In this document: one piece after another, positions 48,224-58,001 of the stretch
Layout of the letters: each line of letters opens with the position of its first letter
How positions within the stretch are numbered: position 1 is the first letter of the stretch
Origin: Maribacter halichondriae
Lineage (GTDB): Bacteria > Bacteroidota > Bacteroidia > Flavobacteriales > Flavobacteriaceae
DNA: 64,000 bases
NCBI RefSeq assembly: GCF_027474825.1
Contig: NZ_CP107030.1
Coordinates: 4,344,001 to 4,408,000, forward strand
Direction: 5' to 3'
Made by a program: the position numbers and the translations under genes
The notes under the pieces: model-generated
Databases searched by the model: none
What the model saw: only the letters and a program-made list of their open reading frames with translations
Told to the model about the DNA's origin: nothing

Positions 48224-48324
48224 CTGTATATTTTTAATTGTTATTAATAGGTCAGATGTAATTCGCCATTAAACATCTCAGTTGGTAATAAGAATTTAAG
48301 ATGGCTCATTTCATAGCTATTTTT

Positions 48325-50088
48325 TTAATTCGACGTAATTGAAGCGGTATTCTGTATTTTAAATAGTTCTTGGTTCACATTTTTGAGCCCTAGTTTAAAG
48401 ACATTGGTCTCCTTTCTTTGGGCCGCACTGCCATAGTCATAATAAATCGTAGCCTTCAGGTAGCTCGGGGTCAATCTTTTATTGCCTAGATACTTGGCAT
48501 TTACCTGCCACGTACCCTGAAGGGATTCGTCTATCAAAAATTCCTCACAGGAATACCCCGCCAGCTTTTCTTCCCGAATACGCTCAGGATCGGCGAATAA
48601 AGAATGTTCGGTCGCATAATAATGTCCTTCTGGGTTCACGAACTGTAATTCAAATTCGGCCTCGCCATCGTTCCATTCGAAGACCAAACGCGTGCCATCG
48701 AAATCATTTTCCACCTTAAAATCATGGAGGTCATTTTGTGGGAAAATATTCTTTCCCTTCAACGTGATAAGGTTGTTGAATTCACGATCCATCATTTTGG
48801 TCACGGTTAAGGTATCATTGGCAAGAAGACCTTTTTCAACCAAATGATCATAGCGCGAATACAAAGAAGCAGCTTTCTTGTACTCTCCGATATCTCTGTA
48901 GCTGTTGGCCAGATCCATGTAACTCTGTACATAATTTGGCCGCAACAAGAACAATTCACGATACACCTGATTTGCTTGTTCAAAATCCCCGTTGTCCTGA
49001 TGGACATAGGCCAGTGCCTTTAACGCAACGGGGTTCTCTTTAAAAGATTCGGCATGATTATCAATTACTCTATTGGCCAAGGTGTTATCATCAAATCGTT
49101 CTTTTAAAAAACGGTAGGTGTCTATCGCAAAGGAATAAGAATCGCCATAGGTTGTCTTATGGTTTTCATATACTTCCAAAGCTTCCTTCACATTGCGACT
49201 GGCATGGAGATTCTTTATATAACGAGTTTCATTTTTAAGTATGTTATCATTATCCAGGGCATCATAGGTGTACTTGTTCCCACGCAGTCGGGCTAGATCG
49301 AAAGGGCGGTTGCCATCTTCGTCAGATCCATGATTTACATCACTCGTATTGATAACAACCATACCTCCGCTTGCAACTGGGCCATATCGACGAATCGCCT
49401 TACCAGCGGGAATGACCCCTATTCTGATTACCTTTCTAATATCCAATTCCACAGGGGCTTCTTTCCAGACATGTCCATCTAGCTCATAGGCTACCGGAAG
49501 CGCATCCCTTAAGGATCCAAAACTTGACGTAAAAAGAAAACGCTCTCCCCACTTTGTACGAACAATCATACCAGGCAATTGTTCGGCAATGGCATCCAAT
49601 ATATCGCGGGCCTTACTGTTCAAATTTTTACCGTCCACCACGCGAAGTTCGTAACCGACCAATTCAGGACTGAGATACCCAAAGTCGGTATTGATGATAG
49701 AAGTATCATTATAATAATTTCGCGCAAAATCTTTCTGGGTCTTCCTTTTTCGTTTTGTAACGACTACTTCATCAAGCTGTTCAAAATCAGGCCGTAACTC
49801 AACGTTAAGCTGCCTTGTAATATCTTCAATTACTATTTCTAGGGATTCTTTGCCAACATGACTGAAAATCAATGTGGTTTTTGGTAAGACCTTAATACTG
49901 TATTTTCCTTCTTCATCGGTCGTGGTTCCATGAACTGTTCCTTTAATAAAGACACTAACATCTGATAATGGAGTTTGACCATCGGTAACTGTTCCGAAAA
50001 CCGTTTTAGCCTTTTCTTGGGATTTTAAAGAAGATGTGCATACTAAAAAGAGAAGAAGAAAATAAGTTGTTGCAAAAGATATTTTCAT
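48325..50088 (-). CDS. Plug/TPR/DUF2135-like protein 2
   Basis: A 587-residue paralogue. The start MKISFATTYFLLLFLVCTSS at 50088 gives a clean signal peptide; an upstream ATG at 50109 adds seven polar residues. The regulatory domain (FGTVTDGQTPLSDVSVFIKG) precedes a linker VVVTKRKRKTQKDF and a plug in which the usual glycine-rich loop is GPVASGGMVVINTSDV. TPRs (RPNYVQSYMDLANSYRDIGE) and the DUF2135-like end (TRLVFEWNDGEAEFELQFVN) follow. The plug is more divergent than in copies 3-5: the RG-G signature before the DG motif is lost. Soluble periplasmic or lipid-free outer-membrane-associated location is inferred. Confidence 0.8.
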   Translation of the reverse strand: MKISFATTYFLLLFLVCTSSLKSQEKAKTVFGTVTDGQTPLSDVSVFIKGTVHGTTTDEEGKYSIKVLPKTTLIFSHVGKESLEIVIEDITRQLNVELRPDFEQLDEVVVTKRKRKTQKDFARNYYNDTSIINTDFGYLSPELVGYELRVVDGKNLNSKARDILDAIAEQLPGMIVRTKWGERFLFTSSFGSLRDALPVAYELDGHVWKEAPVELDIRKVIRIGVIPAGKAIRRYGPVASGGMVVINTSDVNHGSDEDGNRPFDLARLRGNKYTYDALDNDNILKNETRYIKNLHASRNVKEALEVYENHKTTYGDSYSFAIDTYRFLKERFDDNTLANRVIDNHAESFKENPVALKALAYVHQDNGDFEQANQVYRELFLLRPNYVQSYMDLANSYRDIGEYKKAASLYSRYDHLVEKGLLANDTLTVTKMMDREFNNLITLKGKNIFPQNDLHDFKVENDFDGTRLVFEWNDGEAEFELQFVNPEGHYYATEHSLFADPERIREEKLAGYSCEEFLIDESLQGTWQVNAKYLGNKRLTPSYLKATIYYDYGSAAQRKETNVFKLGLKNVNQELFKIQNTASITSN

Positions 50089-50171
50089 AGCATTATTTCT
50101 TTTTAGCACATAGTCCTAAAGCTACAAAAATTATACCAAGTTTACCTAATACAAGGCATTGCGCGAGGAAA

Positions 50172-52399
50172 TTAATTGACCGTCAGTGTCTTAATATTTT
50201 TCTTTTCATTGTTTTTTGTGAAATGGACCACTACGTCCTCACTACGTTGTGAGGGGTATCCAAAATCTTGATAAATAGTACATTTAATTACCAGGGGAAT
50301 ACCGCTTTCTTTTGGAAAATCTTGTAATGCCTTCGCATTGATAATCCATTTTCCCGCGACCTCGTTGCCATTGAACTCGAATTCTTCGACCCGATAATTT
50401 TTTTTGATTTCATCTTCAAGACGTTCCCTATTTTCGGTATTGGTATGCTTCCAGTTGAAAAATCGTTTTTGTGGATTCACAAACTGTAACTCAAATTCGG
50501 CCCCGGGATGGTTCCATTCAAAGACTAATCGCACTTTGAATTTAATGTTGTTCAGGTACTTAGCGTCCAAAGTCGTTGTATTCAATTGACTCCTATCCAT
50601 AAAAACCAAATTTCTTATTTCCCGGTTTAGGGTCTTGGAAATACTGGATGCATCCATAGAGAAATAGGTGTCGCCCTTCGTCATGGCTAAAAACTCATTC
50701 AACGCCTTTTGCGACTGTCCCAGTTCTTTTAGTGCCAAGGCACGATTCAAATGTGCATTAACATCGGCGGGTGTTCGTTCGATGATTTCTTCATTGGCTT
50801 TGAACACGTAATCTGCAATACCTAAACTCAAAAATGCCGTAGCGACCAACCTTAGTACTTGACCACTATTTTGATTTTCCTCCCAAAGATTAGAAATAAT
50901 CCGGGCTGCCGTCTTTTTATTTTTTTTCTTAAAATAGGAAAACGCATCAAGATAGAAGTTGATGTCTTTTTTATTCATCTCCCGCAACGTCAAATAGGTT
51001 TCATAAGCCTCTTCGGTATTTGCGGAAGACTCCATGGCTTCAAGGAAAGGTGATTTACCGGTAGAAACCTCAGATTCCTTTCCTTCATATACATTATTCT
51101 TTAATCGGGCCCTGTCCACTTTTTTCTTATTGGGGCCAATACCCGCTCCACCTGTTTTCGTAGTAATCAAAATAACCCCGTTGGCACCAGCGGCACCCCA
51201 TTGATTGGTGGCGGCCAAACCTTTGAGTACGGTAACTTTTTCAATGTTTGCAGGGTCTATAAAACTGTGGTTGGCAACGGTCTGATCAAAAGTACCCTCT
51301 TGTGCATTAATTTCACGGCTACTTCTTTTTTTGGGATACCATCGATGACAAGAAGCGCGTTCGAATCCATATACAGGGAGTGTCGTCCTCTAATCTCAGT
51401 TTGCGCCAAACCACCTTCTACCCCAATGGAGTTTTTGGTAGACACATCTACGCCGGCCACTTTATTTCTGATGGCATCGCCCGCGGTGACCTCAATGCTC
51501 GATATTTCATCCTCAGAAATTGTAGCTACTTCATAGCCCAAACGGTCTTTGCTATACAGGGCATAGCCCGTATTTATCAATTCTTGTTGTTGTCGTTCTT
51601 CGACGACAACAACCTCATCTAAAGAAACAATATCGGCCTCAAGAAAAATTTTGGTATGTACCATCATCTCGACAGGCACTATTTTCAACGTTTTGCTCTC
51701 CCTACTGGTTACCAATAGGGTGTCCCCGACTTCAGCAGGTATCGAAAAACTACCACTTTCATCTGTTAAAAAGCTGTCAGAGATACCTTTTAAAGCGACC
51801 TTGGCATTTGAGACCGGTCTGTTGTCAATGTAGACTGTACCCTGTAATAATCCCCGATTTTCGATTTCTTTCTCAATCGGTTTTTCATTTACCATTTCTT
51901 CAGAAGTTTTTGAAAAGTCGATGAGGCGCCCCCTATTGATCAAGGCGGTTCTCTCTAAAAATGCCTTGTTTTTATTGGAGCTACTGTTAACTATAAAGCT
52001 CTTTTCGGGAATAGGAAGTACATCCTTGCTCAACAATCGATTTCCATCGGTAAAAACAAAAACTTTAGGGTGGCGTATTTTATCCTTGAGATTCAAAAAA
52101 ATGCTAGCCCCATCATATACCACATTTTGAAGTTCCTCGCGGAGTTCGTTCCAATCGCCATTGATAACAGTACAGTTTTTTTCGGTAACTTCGATATTAA
52201 AATAGAGCAATTGCACCTCGACATTTTCTGTCTTTTTGAAATAGCTGTCCAATACCGAAAAGTCTTTTTCAAGATCTCGCCCGCTCATCGATAAAGAATT
52301 GTCCCAACAAATGGTAACATTGGTATTTTTATTTTCTTGGGCAAGAATATCCCCAAAAATTAAAAAATAACTTGCCAGTAGTAAGAGCATTGATTTCAT
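50172..52399 (-). CDS. vWA/regulatory/plug/TPR/DUF2135-like protein 1, one frameshift
   Basis: About 742 residues after one repair; first gene of the array. Signal peptide MKSMLLLLASYFLIFGDILAQ. Residues about 25-180 look like a von Willebrand factor A domain, with the MIDAS-like CWDNSLSMSGRD and PKVFVFTDGNRL. Then come the regulatory domain (LQGTVYIDNRPVSNAKVALK), a plug with IRGRHSLYMDSNALLVIDGI and GANGVILITTKTGG, TPRs, and a DUF2135-like end (VRLVFEWNHPGAEFELQFVN). The frame breaks in seven T at 51326-51332; one more base gives IPKKRSSREINAQ and a single frame. It starts 11 bp after the M24 peptidase stop, so it belongs to that operon. Confidence 0.77.
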
Positions 52400-52410
52400 G
52401 TCATCTCATT

Positions 52411-53757
52411 TTAATTGCCTTGATGTTTCTTTAGTCTTGGAATCAACAAAAGCTCTGTTTGTCTTCCGTTGACATATCGAAAACCGTCTTCGCCAAAAAA
52501 ACCTGCCTCCTCGAACATGATCCGAATATCACGTTTCCATTCAGGAATAGTTACCGTGGTGTTCAATTCAATGGCATATACCGTATTAGGATTCAATGGA
52601 TAATTTTCACCATCATCTTTCATCACTCCGCCTTGGGAATCCCACATGCCGATAGTCGTGCCCGCGGAATGACCATATAAACCTAAGGGATGTGTATAGA
52701 TTGATGGGCGTAATCCGACCGCTTTGGCTTCATCCAAGGCCTTCGCCAAAATTTCATTTCCGGTACGGCCCGCAATCATATTTTTGGTCAAAAAGTCTTG
52801 AACTCGGTTACCGTCCTTAAAGGCATCCCGCAAAAATTCGGGAGCTTCCCTTTCGTTTGGTTTCAAAACATACGCTAGTTCTTGACAATCGGTATTCAAA
52901 CGCAAATAAGTTATTCCAAAGTCACAATGAACAAGATCGCCCGGTAAAATTACCGTGTCTTCAGGCCTGCCCGAAAATGAATACAGATGACCGACCAATT
53001 CTTCACTGGTGCGCTGCACATCAATGGTAGGATGAAACCAAGTCTCTAGACCCAAATCGGTCACTTTTTGACGCATCCACCACTCTACTTCCGCTGTTGT
53101 CGTGATACCAGGCGTAATTACTCTTTCTGAAAATGCCTCATCGATAATATCGTGGGTAATATCAACTAGTTGATTGTAAATGACCATTTCACGGGGTGTT
53201 CGGGTCTCTATCCATCGTACGGCAAGCTGTTCGGCAGAACCTACGCGGGAGTGGTATTTCTTTGGAAGGTTTTGCATAAACTCGTCATAATCGGTCTTGT
53301 CCAAACCATCGGCGATATTATGATCCTTGGAATAATTCAGTCCGATTTTCTTCGGATTCCGCTCTTCGATCAACTGGATCAATCGTTTCCATTGGTCAGG
53401 CTCTTGCTCCTTATCCCAAGCGGATACAATATTATCCCCTACGTTATATCGAGCCACCGCCAGTTTCTCAATGGTATTTTTTGTTTTGTTTCTATAAAAA
53501 AGCAAGATAGTCCTTCTTCTGGCATTCAACCAAGTCGCGGGAAGCATGGTACGCAATACCGGATCTTCATTGTACTCACGTGAAATCAGGATCCACATAT
53601 CGATATCCGCCTTGTCCATAAGCCCTGGAAGCAGGTTGTTGAATTTATCGTTTAAGATTTCATCTACGACCCTTGCTCTTTCGTTTTCGGGGAGTATGCG
53701 TTGGGCTGAAACTAAAATTGTAGTGCTAAGTAATAAAAAGGTAATTGTTTTTTTCAT
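52411..53757 (-). CDS. Secreted M24 family metallopeptidase (Xaa-Pro aminopeptidase-like)
   Basis: A 448-residue exported peptidase. The signal peptide MKKTITFLLLSTTILVSAQ is followed by an N-terminal creatinase-like domain and a pita-bread domain with the five usual metal ligands: D in VHCDFGITY, D in LNTDCQELA, H in LYGHSAGTTIG, E in YAIELNTTV and E in FEEAGFFG. These enzymes remove residues before proline. Cytosolic in most bacteria, exported here. It is the first gene upstream of the plug-protein array with an 11-bp gap, so expression is probably shared. No exact -7 element is seen before it; TATTTTCA near 53780 is a weak candidate. Confidence 0.88.
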   Translation of the reverse strand: MKKTITFLLLSTTILVSAQRILPENERARVVDEILNDKFNNLLPGLMDKADIDMWILISREYNEDPVLRTMLPATWLNARRRTILLFYRNKTKNTIEKLAVARYNVGDNIVSAWDKEQEPDQWKRLIQLIEERNPKKIGLNYSKDHNIADGLDKTDYDEFMQNLPKKYHSRVGSAEQLAVRWIETRTPREMVIYNQLVDITHDIIDEAFSERVITPGITTTAEVEWWMRQKVTDLGLETWFHPTIDVQRTSEELVGHLYSFSGRPEDTVILPGDLVHCDFGITYLRLNTDCQELAYVLKPNEREAPEFLRDAFKDGNRVQDFLTKNMIAGRTGNEILAKALDEAKAVGLRPSIYTHPLGLYGHSAGTTIGMWDSQGGVMKDDGENYPLNPNTVYAIELNTTVTIPEWKRDIRIMFEEAGFFGEDGFRYVNGRQTELLLIPRLKKHQGN

Positions 53758-53975
53758 AATGAGTTTTTACACCTATGAAAATACGGATTTTGGACAACTC
53801 GACAAGTTTAGCCTAAAAATATAGTATGCCAAACGGATTCTTGTATCCCTTTGTACGGAAAAATGCTATTGGCAACCATAATCCCTACAAAGGCCGACAA
53901 TCTTTACATAATAAGTGCTATTTTTAAAATATGGTCGAAGACTTCAAACATAACGGCTTCCCTTGGTTACGGTTT

Positions 53976-54719
53976 ATGAATTTCTTTTTTGTAGGTGCCA
54001 TACGATTTTCTGTACTGGTTTTATTTCTGGTTTCCGGTTGCTCAAAAAGTGAGAAATCGGATACTGCCCAAGAGGTTGAAAATTCGAAGTCGGTAAGTGA
54101 TATTGAAGTTCTTTTTATAGGTAATAGCCATACCTATTACAATTCAGGAGTTCCATTTCACATGGGGCGTTTTAGGGAGCAAGAAAATTTGCCTTACTCA
54201 CCTTTTATTGCTGAATCTTCATTCGGAGGCTTTAGCTTGACCGATCATCTAAGCAATGCTGCGACCCTTGAAAAAATAAATGAACGTGAGTGGGAATATA
54301 TCGTACTTCAAGAGAATACTTTTGTCGCCGCCAACGATGGGCAATCGACCTTGATAGCTTTGAAGTCTTTTAAGGAGCTTTTAAGTCAAAAAAGTACAAA
54401 AATCTATCTTTTCATGACTTGGGAATATCAAGGCGAACCACAGATGTACGAACAAATAAAAAAAACTTATGAGGACGGTGCTATAGAAGCTAGTGCCGAA
54501 ATTGTGCGTGTCGGTAAAGTGTGGAGGGAGATTATGCAAGATAGCCTACCCAATATAGATCTTTACAATGGAGATGGGTATCACCCTGGTCCTCAAGGAA
54601 CATTTTTGGCCGCTGCTATGTTCTACTCGAAGATATACAAGAAGAACCCATCTGACAATCCATACAAAGCAGGATTGGAAACCGAGGTCGCCGATTATTT
54701 AAAATTGCAGGCCAACTAG
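53976..54719 (+). CDS. SGNH/GDSL hydrolase-like lipoprotein
   Basis: About 247 residues. The start MNFFFVGAIRFSVLVLFLVS at 53976 yields a lipoprotein signal with the lipidated Cys in VSGCSKSE; an ATG at 53931 is also open but lies on the expected transcription start of TATTTTTA at 53919-53926. The catalytic block is EVLFIGNSHTYYNSG with the nucleophile Ser in GNSH, the block III-like LQENTF, and the Asp-His pair in DGYHPGPQGTF. This is the SGNH hydrolase pattern, acting on esters or acetyl groups, often in carbohydrates. The substrate is unknown. Divergent from the peptidase operon. Confidence 0.8.
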   Translation: MNFFFVGAIRFSVLVLFLVSGCSKSEKSDTAQEVENSKSVSDIEVLFIGNSHTYYNSGVPFHMGRFREQENLPYSPFIAESSFGGFSLTDHLSNAATLEKINEREWEYIVLQENTFVAANDGQSTLIALKSFKELLSQKSTKIYLFMTWEYQGEPQMYEQIKKTYEDGAIEASAEIVRVGKVWREIMQDSLPNIDLYNGDGYHPGPQGTFLAAAMFYSKIYKKNPSDNPYKAGLETEVADYLKLQAN

Positions 54720-54742
54720 CTCAAAACCTTTTTGGCATCGTT

Positions 54743-55822
54743 TCAATTGGATAGACTTTTCAAAGTCTCAAGTCTATTGATCTTGCCTGAGGTTGTCTCC
54801 ACAAACTCAGGAACGTTTAAGATGTCCTTTGGGATTTCAAATTTTTGAAGCATCCTGGTATCCTTTATGCTATCGAACAATGTTGCCTTATCCACCTTGC
54901 CCTCTATCAAAAGAATCAGCTTTTGCCCTAGAATCTTATCGGGCGCACCAGAAACAAAAAACCGGTTTTCAATGATTGGGGCTAGCTTGGCCTCAATCGA
55001 TTCAGGTATTAATTTAACACCTCCCGAATTGATGATGTTGTCAAAACGGCCTAACCACTCGAATTCGGTTTCAGACTTTAGATGTACAATATCATTGGTA
55101 ATTATTTGAGCATCCAAAATATTAGGTGCATCAACGATCAAACAATCTCTATCGTCTGTTTTGAAAACAACATCCGGTAACGCTCGAAAATGCATCTCGG
55201 CTTCACTCGAATTGATGACATTTGAGTTTATTTTTTTGACCGCCACATGGGTAATCGTTTCTGTCATGCCGTAGGTCTCGTAAATATCCGTCGAGATATT
55301 TTGAAGTTTTTCTATTTGTTGCTTTGAGATGGGCGCACCACCTACAATCAACGTTTTGATACTATCCAATTTTGCTAATGAATTTTGAAGCTGCAAAGGC
55401 ACCATGGCGCAGAAATCGTAGGTCTTAGACACAAAATCCATAGGACTTGAAGAAGGTTCCACATAATCAAGTTGCAGACCAAGGACCATTGCACGAACCA
55501 ACATCATTTTTCCGGCAATAAAGTATGCAGGGATGCAAAGTAGCGCCGAATCGCCCGCCTTCAATTTAAAATATTCACCCGTGGCCCATGCCGAATTGGC
55601 CATATGCTTTTTTTTAAGCCCTACAAGCTTAGGTTTTCCTGTAGATCCCGATGTCTGTACTTCAATATTTTGCCCGACATTGCACCAATCCAAAAGAAAA
55701 TCACCAATGGCTTTCTCATTTGGGTCTCCTTCCTTAACCAAACTATAGCCAACTTCCTTTAATTCTTCCTTATCGAAAGAAATTCCATTGAGCTTAAATT
55801 TTGAATGGATTTCAATTGCCAT
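54743..55822 (-). CDS. menE: o-Succinylbenzoate-CoA ligase-like AMP-binding enzyme
   Basis: A 359-residue ANL-superfamily enzyme, shorter than E. coli MenE at its N-terminus but typical of Bacteroidota. The adenylate-binding P loop is QTSGSTGKPKLVGLKKKH; the acyl-adenylate segment is YETYGMTETITH; the final catalytic Lys is in ETTSGKINRLETL. It activates o-succinylbenzoate with CoA for menaquinone synthesis. The assignment is strengthened by menC two genes upstream in the same overlapping unit. Its start overlaps the CPBP protease stop by 11 bp. Confidence 0.87.
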   Translation of the reverse strand: MAIEIHSKFKLNGISFDKEELKEVGYSLVKEGDPNEKAIGDFLLDWCNVGQNIEVQTSGSTGKPKLVGLKKKHMANSAWATGEYFKLKAGDSALLCIPAYFIAGKMMLVRAMVLGLQLDYVEPSSSPMDFVSKTYDFCAMVPLQLQNSLAKLDSIKTLIVGGAPISKQQIEKLQNISTDIYETYGMTETITHVAVKKINSNVINSSEAEMHFRALPDVVFKTDDRDCLIVDAPNILDAQIITNDIVHLKSETEFEWLGRFDNIINSGGVKLIPESIEAKLAPIIENRFFVSGAPDKILGQKLILLIEGKVDKATLFDSIKDTRMLQKFEIPKDILNVPEFVETTSGKINRLETLKSLSN

Positions 55823-56750
55823 CTACACCTTCGGTATTAGCTGCTAAGAATACTTCTTTTGGTTCCACTTTGCCGGTCAGTCTGTCCTTCCAATCCGTCC
55901 AACCATATATTCGGGCAAAAATGAAAAGTAGAATAGGAAATATGACAAACACAGGGATGAACGCATCGAATCCCAAAGTGGGTTCCGCGATATTTTTATA
56001 GATCGCATCTACTTGAAATGCAGTACTATCGGCAGTAATCAATAATGCGGATACCAAATTGTTCGCGGCATGAAAACCAAGGGCAAGTTCTAGCCCCTTG
56101 TCCATTAAGGTTATGATTCCCAAGAAAAAACCTGTACCAATGTAATACACCATAATGCTGGGCCCCATCTCTTCGACTTCAGGATTACCTAAGTGCATCA
56201 ATCCGAAAAGTACGGAAGTAATTACTAGGGGCACCCATCTGTTTTTCGCCATTATTCCAATACCCTGCATCATATAGCCCCTGAACAAATACTCTTCGAA
56301 ACTCGTTTGTATCGGGATCAGAAGTAGCGCTATCACTAAAAGATATAAAAATGGCTCTAGGCGAAAATTGAATACATAATCCTCAGGTGAAAAATACATA
56401 TCGGCGCCCGTCAAAACGATGGTTACAGTCGCCCACAATCCGAAGGAAAAGAAAACCCGTTTCCAATCGATTTTTCTTCGGGAAGTGGTCAGCGAAACGA
56501 TGGATTGTTTGTGAATATATTTTACCCAAAGAAAAAGAAGGCCAATGCCAACTGCGAAAGGAACCAACATTTCTACCAAAAAACGATTTGCGCCTTTTTT
56601 GGCAATCTCGGCAGCCATAAAAGCTTCGACATCGATATTCAAGAGTTTTATGGCGATAAAGTTCAATACCATGAGACCTATAAAACCCAATGGTATCAAA
56701 AAGTATTTCCATATGCCCAATTCACCTTTATAGCCTTGCTCTATGTACAT
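55812..56750 (-). CDS. CPBP family intramembrane metalloprotease
   Basis: A 312-residue integral membrane protein of the CAAX-protease/bacteriocin-processing (CPBP) family. Motif 1 is SFEEYLFRGYMMQG with the EExxxR signature, motif 2 FGLMHLGNPEV and motif 3 LALGFHAANN supply the His and Asn. About eight membrane helices are visible. Substrate unknown in most bacteria. It lies inside the men unit, overlapping both neighbours by about ten bases, so it is expressed with menC and menE, but no link to quinone synthesis is established. Confidence 0.9.
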   Translation of the reverse strand: MYIEQGYKGELGIWKYFLIPLGFIGLMVLNFIAIKLLNIDVEAFMAAEIAKKGANRFLVEMLVPFAVGIGLLFLWVKYIHKQSIVSLTTSRRKIDWKRVFFSFGLWATVTIVLTGADMYFSPEDYVFNFRLEPFLYLLVIALLLIPIQTSFEEYLFRGYMMQGIGIMAKNRWVPLVITSVLFGLMHLGNPEVEEMGPSIMVYYIGTGFFLGIITLMDKGLELALGFHAANNLVSALLITADSTAFQVDAIYKNIAEPTLGFDAFIPVFVIFPILLFIFARIYGWTDWKDRLTGKVEPKEVFLAANTEGVDGN

Positions 56751-57793
56751 AATTCTTTGATTAAGTTAGTTGACCAATCTTTGTTTTTTCGATAATACAA
56801 GCTTCCATTTTCTACCTCAAGCGGGCTTTCAAAATTATTGGTGTATAGACTTCCCGTGCCTAAACCTTGAGGCATTTTATTTTTCAGGGTTGCCGTCCAT
56901 TGTGCAATTGCGCTTAGACCGATATTGCTTTCAAGAGCACTTGTGACCCACCAACCGATTCTATATTTCTCGGCCAAGGCAATCCATTCTTCACTTCCTT
57001 CATAACCGCCTATCAAGCTGGGTTTTAAAATGATATACTGCGGTCGAATGGTTTGTAGCAGTTTTTCTTTATTCGTTACACCAAAAATCCCTATCAATTC
57101 TTCATCCAATGCGATGGGTAGTGGCGTTGAAGCACATAGCATTTTCAACGCTTCCCAATTTCCCTGTTTTATGGGCTGCTCTATGGAGTGTAAATCAAAG
57201 GTAGCGAGCCGTCTTATTTTTTCAACAGCTTTCTCTGGCATAAAAGCGCCATTGGCATCGACCCGCAATTCGATTTCTTCTTTGGAATATTTATTTCGTA
57301 TGGATTCCAATATCTGTAATTCGGACTCAAAATCAATGGCGCCGATCTTCATTTTTATACAGCGAAAACCTTGAACAATCTTTTGGTCTATCTGGCTGTG
57401 CATGAAAACTTCATCTCCCATCCAAATAAGTCCGTTAATGGGTATGGGAATTCCACTGCGAACAAAACCTGTGTCAAATAATTCAAAGGAATTCTTCGAT
57501 GCTAGTGACAGAAAAGCCTGTTCCAGTCCAAACTGAATGCTCGGGAAACGTTCCAAGGAATTTAAAAGCGTATCTCGTCCTTTCTCGATATTCTCACAAG
57601 TCCATTTCAATTTTTCTTCGTAACCCATAACATCGTCAATGCTCAAGCCCTGTAACAATCCACATTCCCCTATTCCGTAGTTTCCATTTTCTTCGAGGAT
57701 TATGAACCAAGTTTCCTTTTGTGTTAAAACACCTCGCGATGTACCACTGGGGCGTTTAAAATCAAGAATATATTTTTTATAGGAAGCCTTCAT
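56741..57793 (-). CDS. menC: o-Succinylbenzoate synthase
   Basis: A 350-residue enolase-superfamily dehydratase that converts SHCHC to o-succinylbenzoate in menaquinone synthesis. The catalytic Lys is in CIKMKIGAID (KxK); metal ligands are D in LRVDANGAF, E in HSIEQPIK and D in ALDEELIG; the second Lys is in IILKPSLIGG. The barrel and capping domain lengths are normal. The gene starts the menC-CPBP-menE unit and has an exact -7 element 11 bp upstream, which gives a leader of only about five nucleotides. Confidence 0.92.
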   Translation of the reverse strand: MKASYKKYILDFKRPSGTSRGVLTQKETWFIILEENGNYGIGECGLLQGLSIDDVMGYEEKLKWTCENIEKGRDTLLNSLERFPSIQFGLEQAFLSLASKNSFELFDTGFVRSGIPIPINGLIWMGDEVFMHSQIDQKIVQGFRCIKMKIGAIDFESELQILESIRNKYSKEEIELRVDANGAFMPEKAVEKIRRLATFDLHSIEQPIKQGNWEALKMLCASTPLPIALDEELIGIFGVTNKEKLLQTIRPQYIILKPSLIGGYEGSEEWIALAEKYRIGWWVTSALESNIGLSAIAQWTATLKNKMPQGLGTGSLYTNNFESPLEVENGSLYYRKNKDWSTNLIKELCT

Positions 57794-57803
57794 CGGATGC
57801 AGA

Positions 57804-57811
57804 CAAATTTA
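57804..57811 (-). promoter_or_regulatory. -7 promoter element for the menC unit
   Basis: The minus strand reads TAAATTTG, an exact TAnnTTTG match 11 bp before the ATG at 57793. Confidence 0.6.
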
Positions 57812-57828
57812 ACCATATTTTAAGTCCA

Positions 57829-57991
57829 AGAGACTGTTTTGAAATATGTCGATTACTTTTTTATGCCCCTTTTTGCGCCGTTCGTCGTTAAAATTTTATT
57901 CCGTAGCTAAGGCTATGCAAGAAAATTTTGCCTAGAACGGCATCAAAAATGACCTATAAAAATTCTAATCACATATTTCAAAACAGTCTCT
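57829..57991. mobile_element. 163-bp MITE-like palindromic element
   Basis: The ends are a perfect 21-bp inverted repeat beginning AGAGACTGTTTTGAAATATG (57829-57849 against 57971-57991). The interior is also self-complementary for most of its length (GATTA, TTTTTAT, GCCGTTC and AAAATTTT blocks on both arms), with a central TAGC-TAAG-GCTA hairpin near 57905. It has no coding capacity and sits in an intergenic gap, which is the structure of a miniature inverted-repeat transposable element. No clear target duplication and no second copy in the window. Confidence 0.65.
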
Positions 57992-58001
57992 AAAATAACC
58001 G

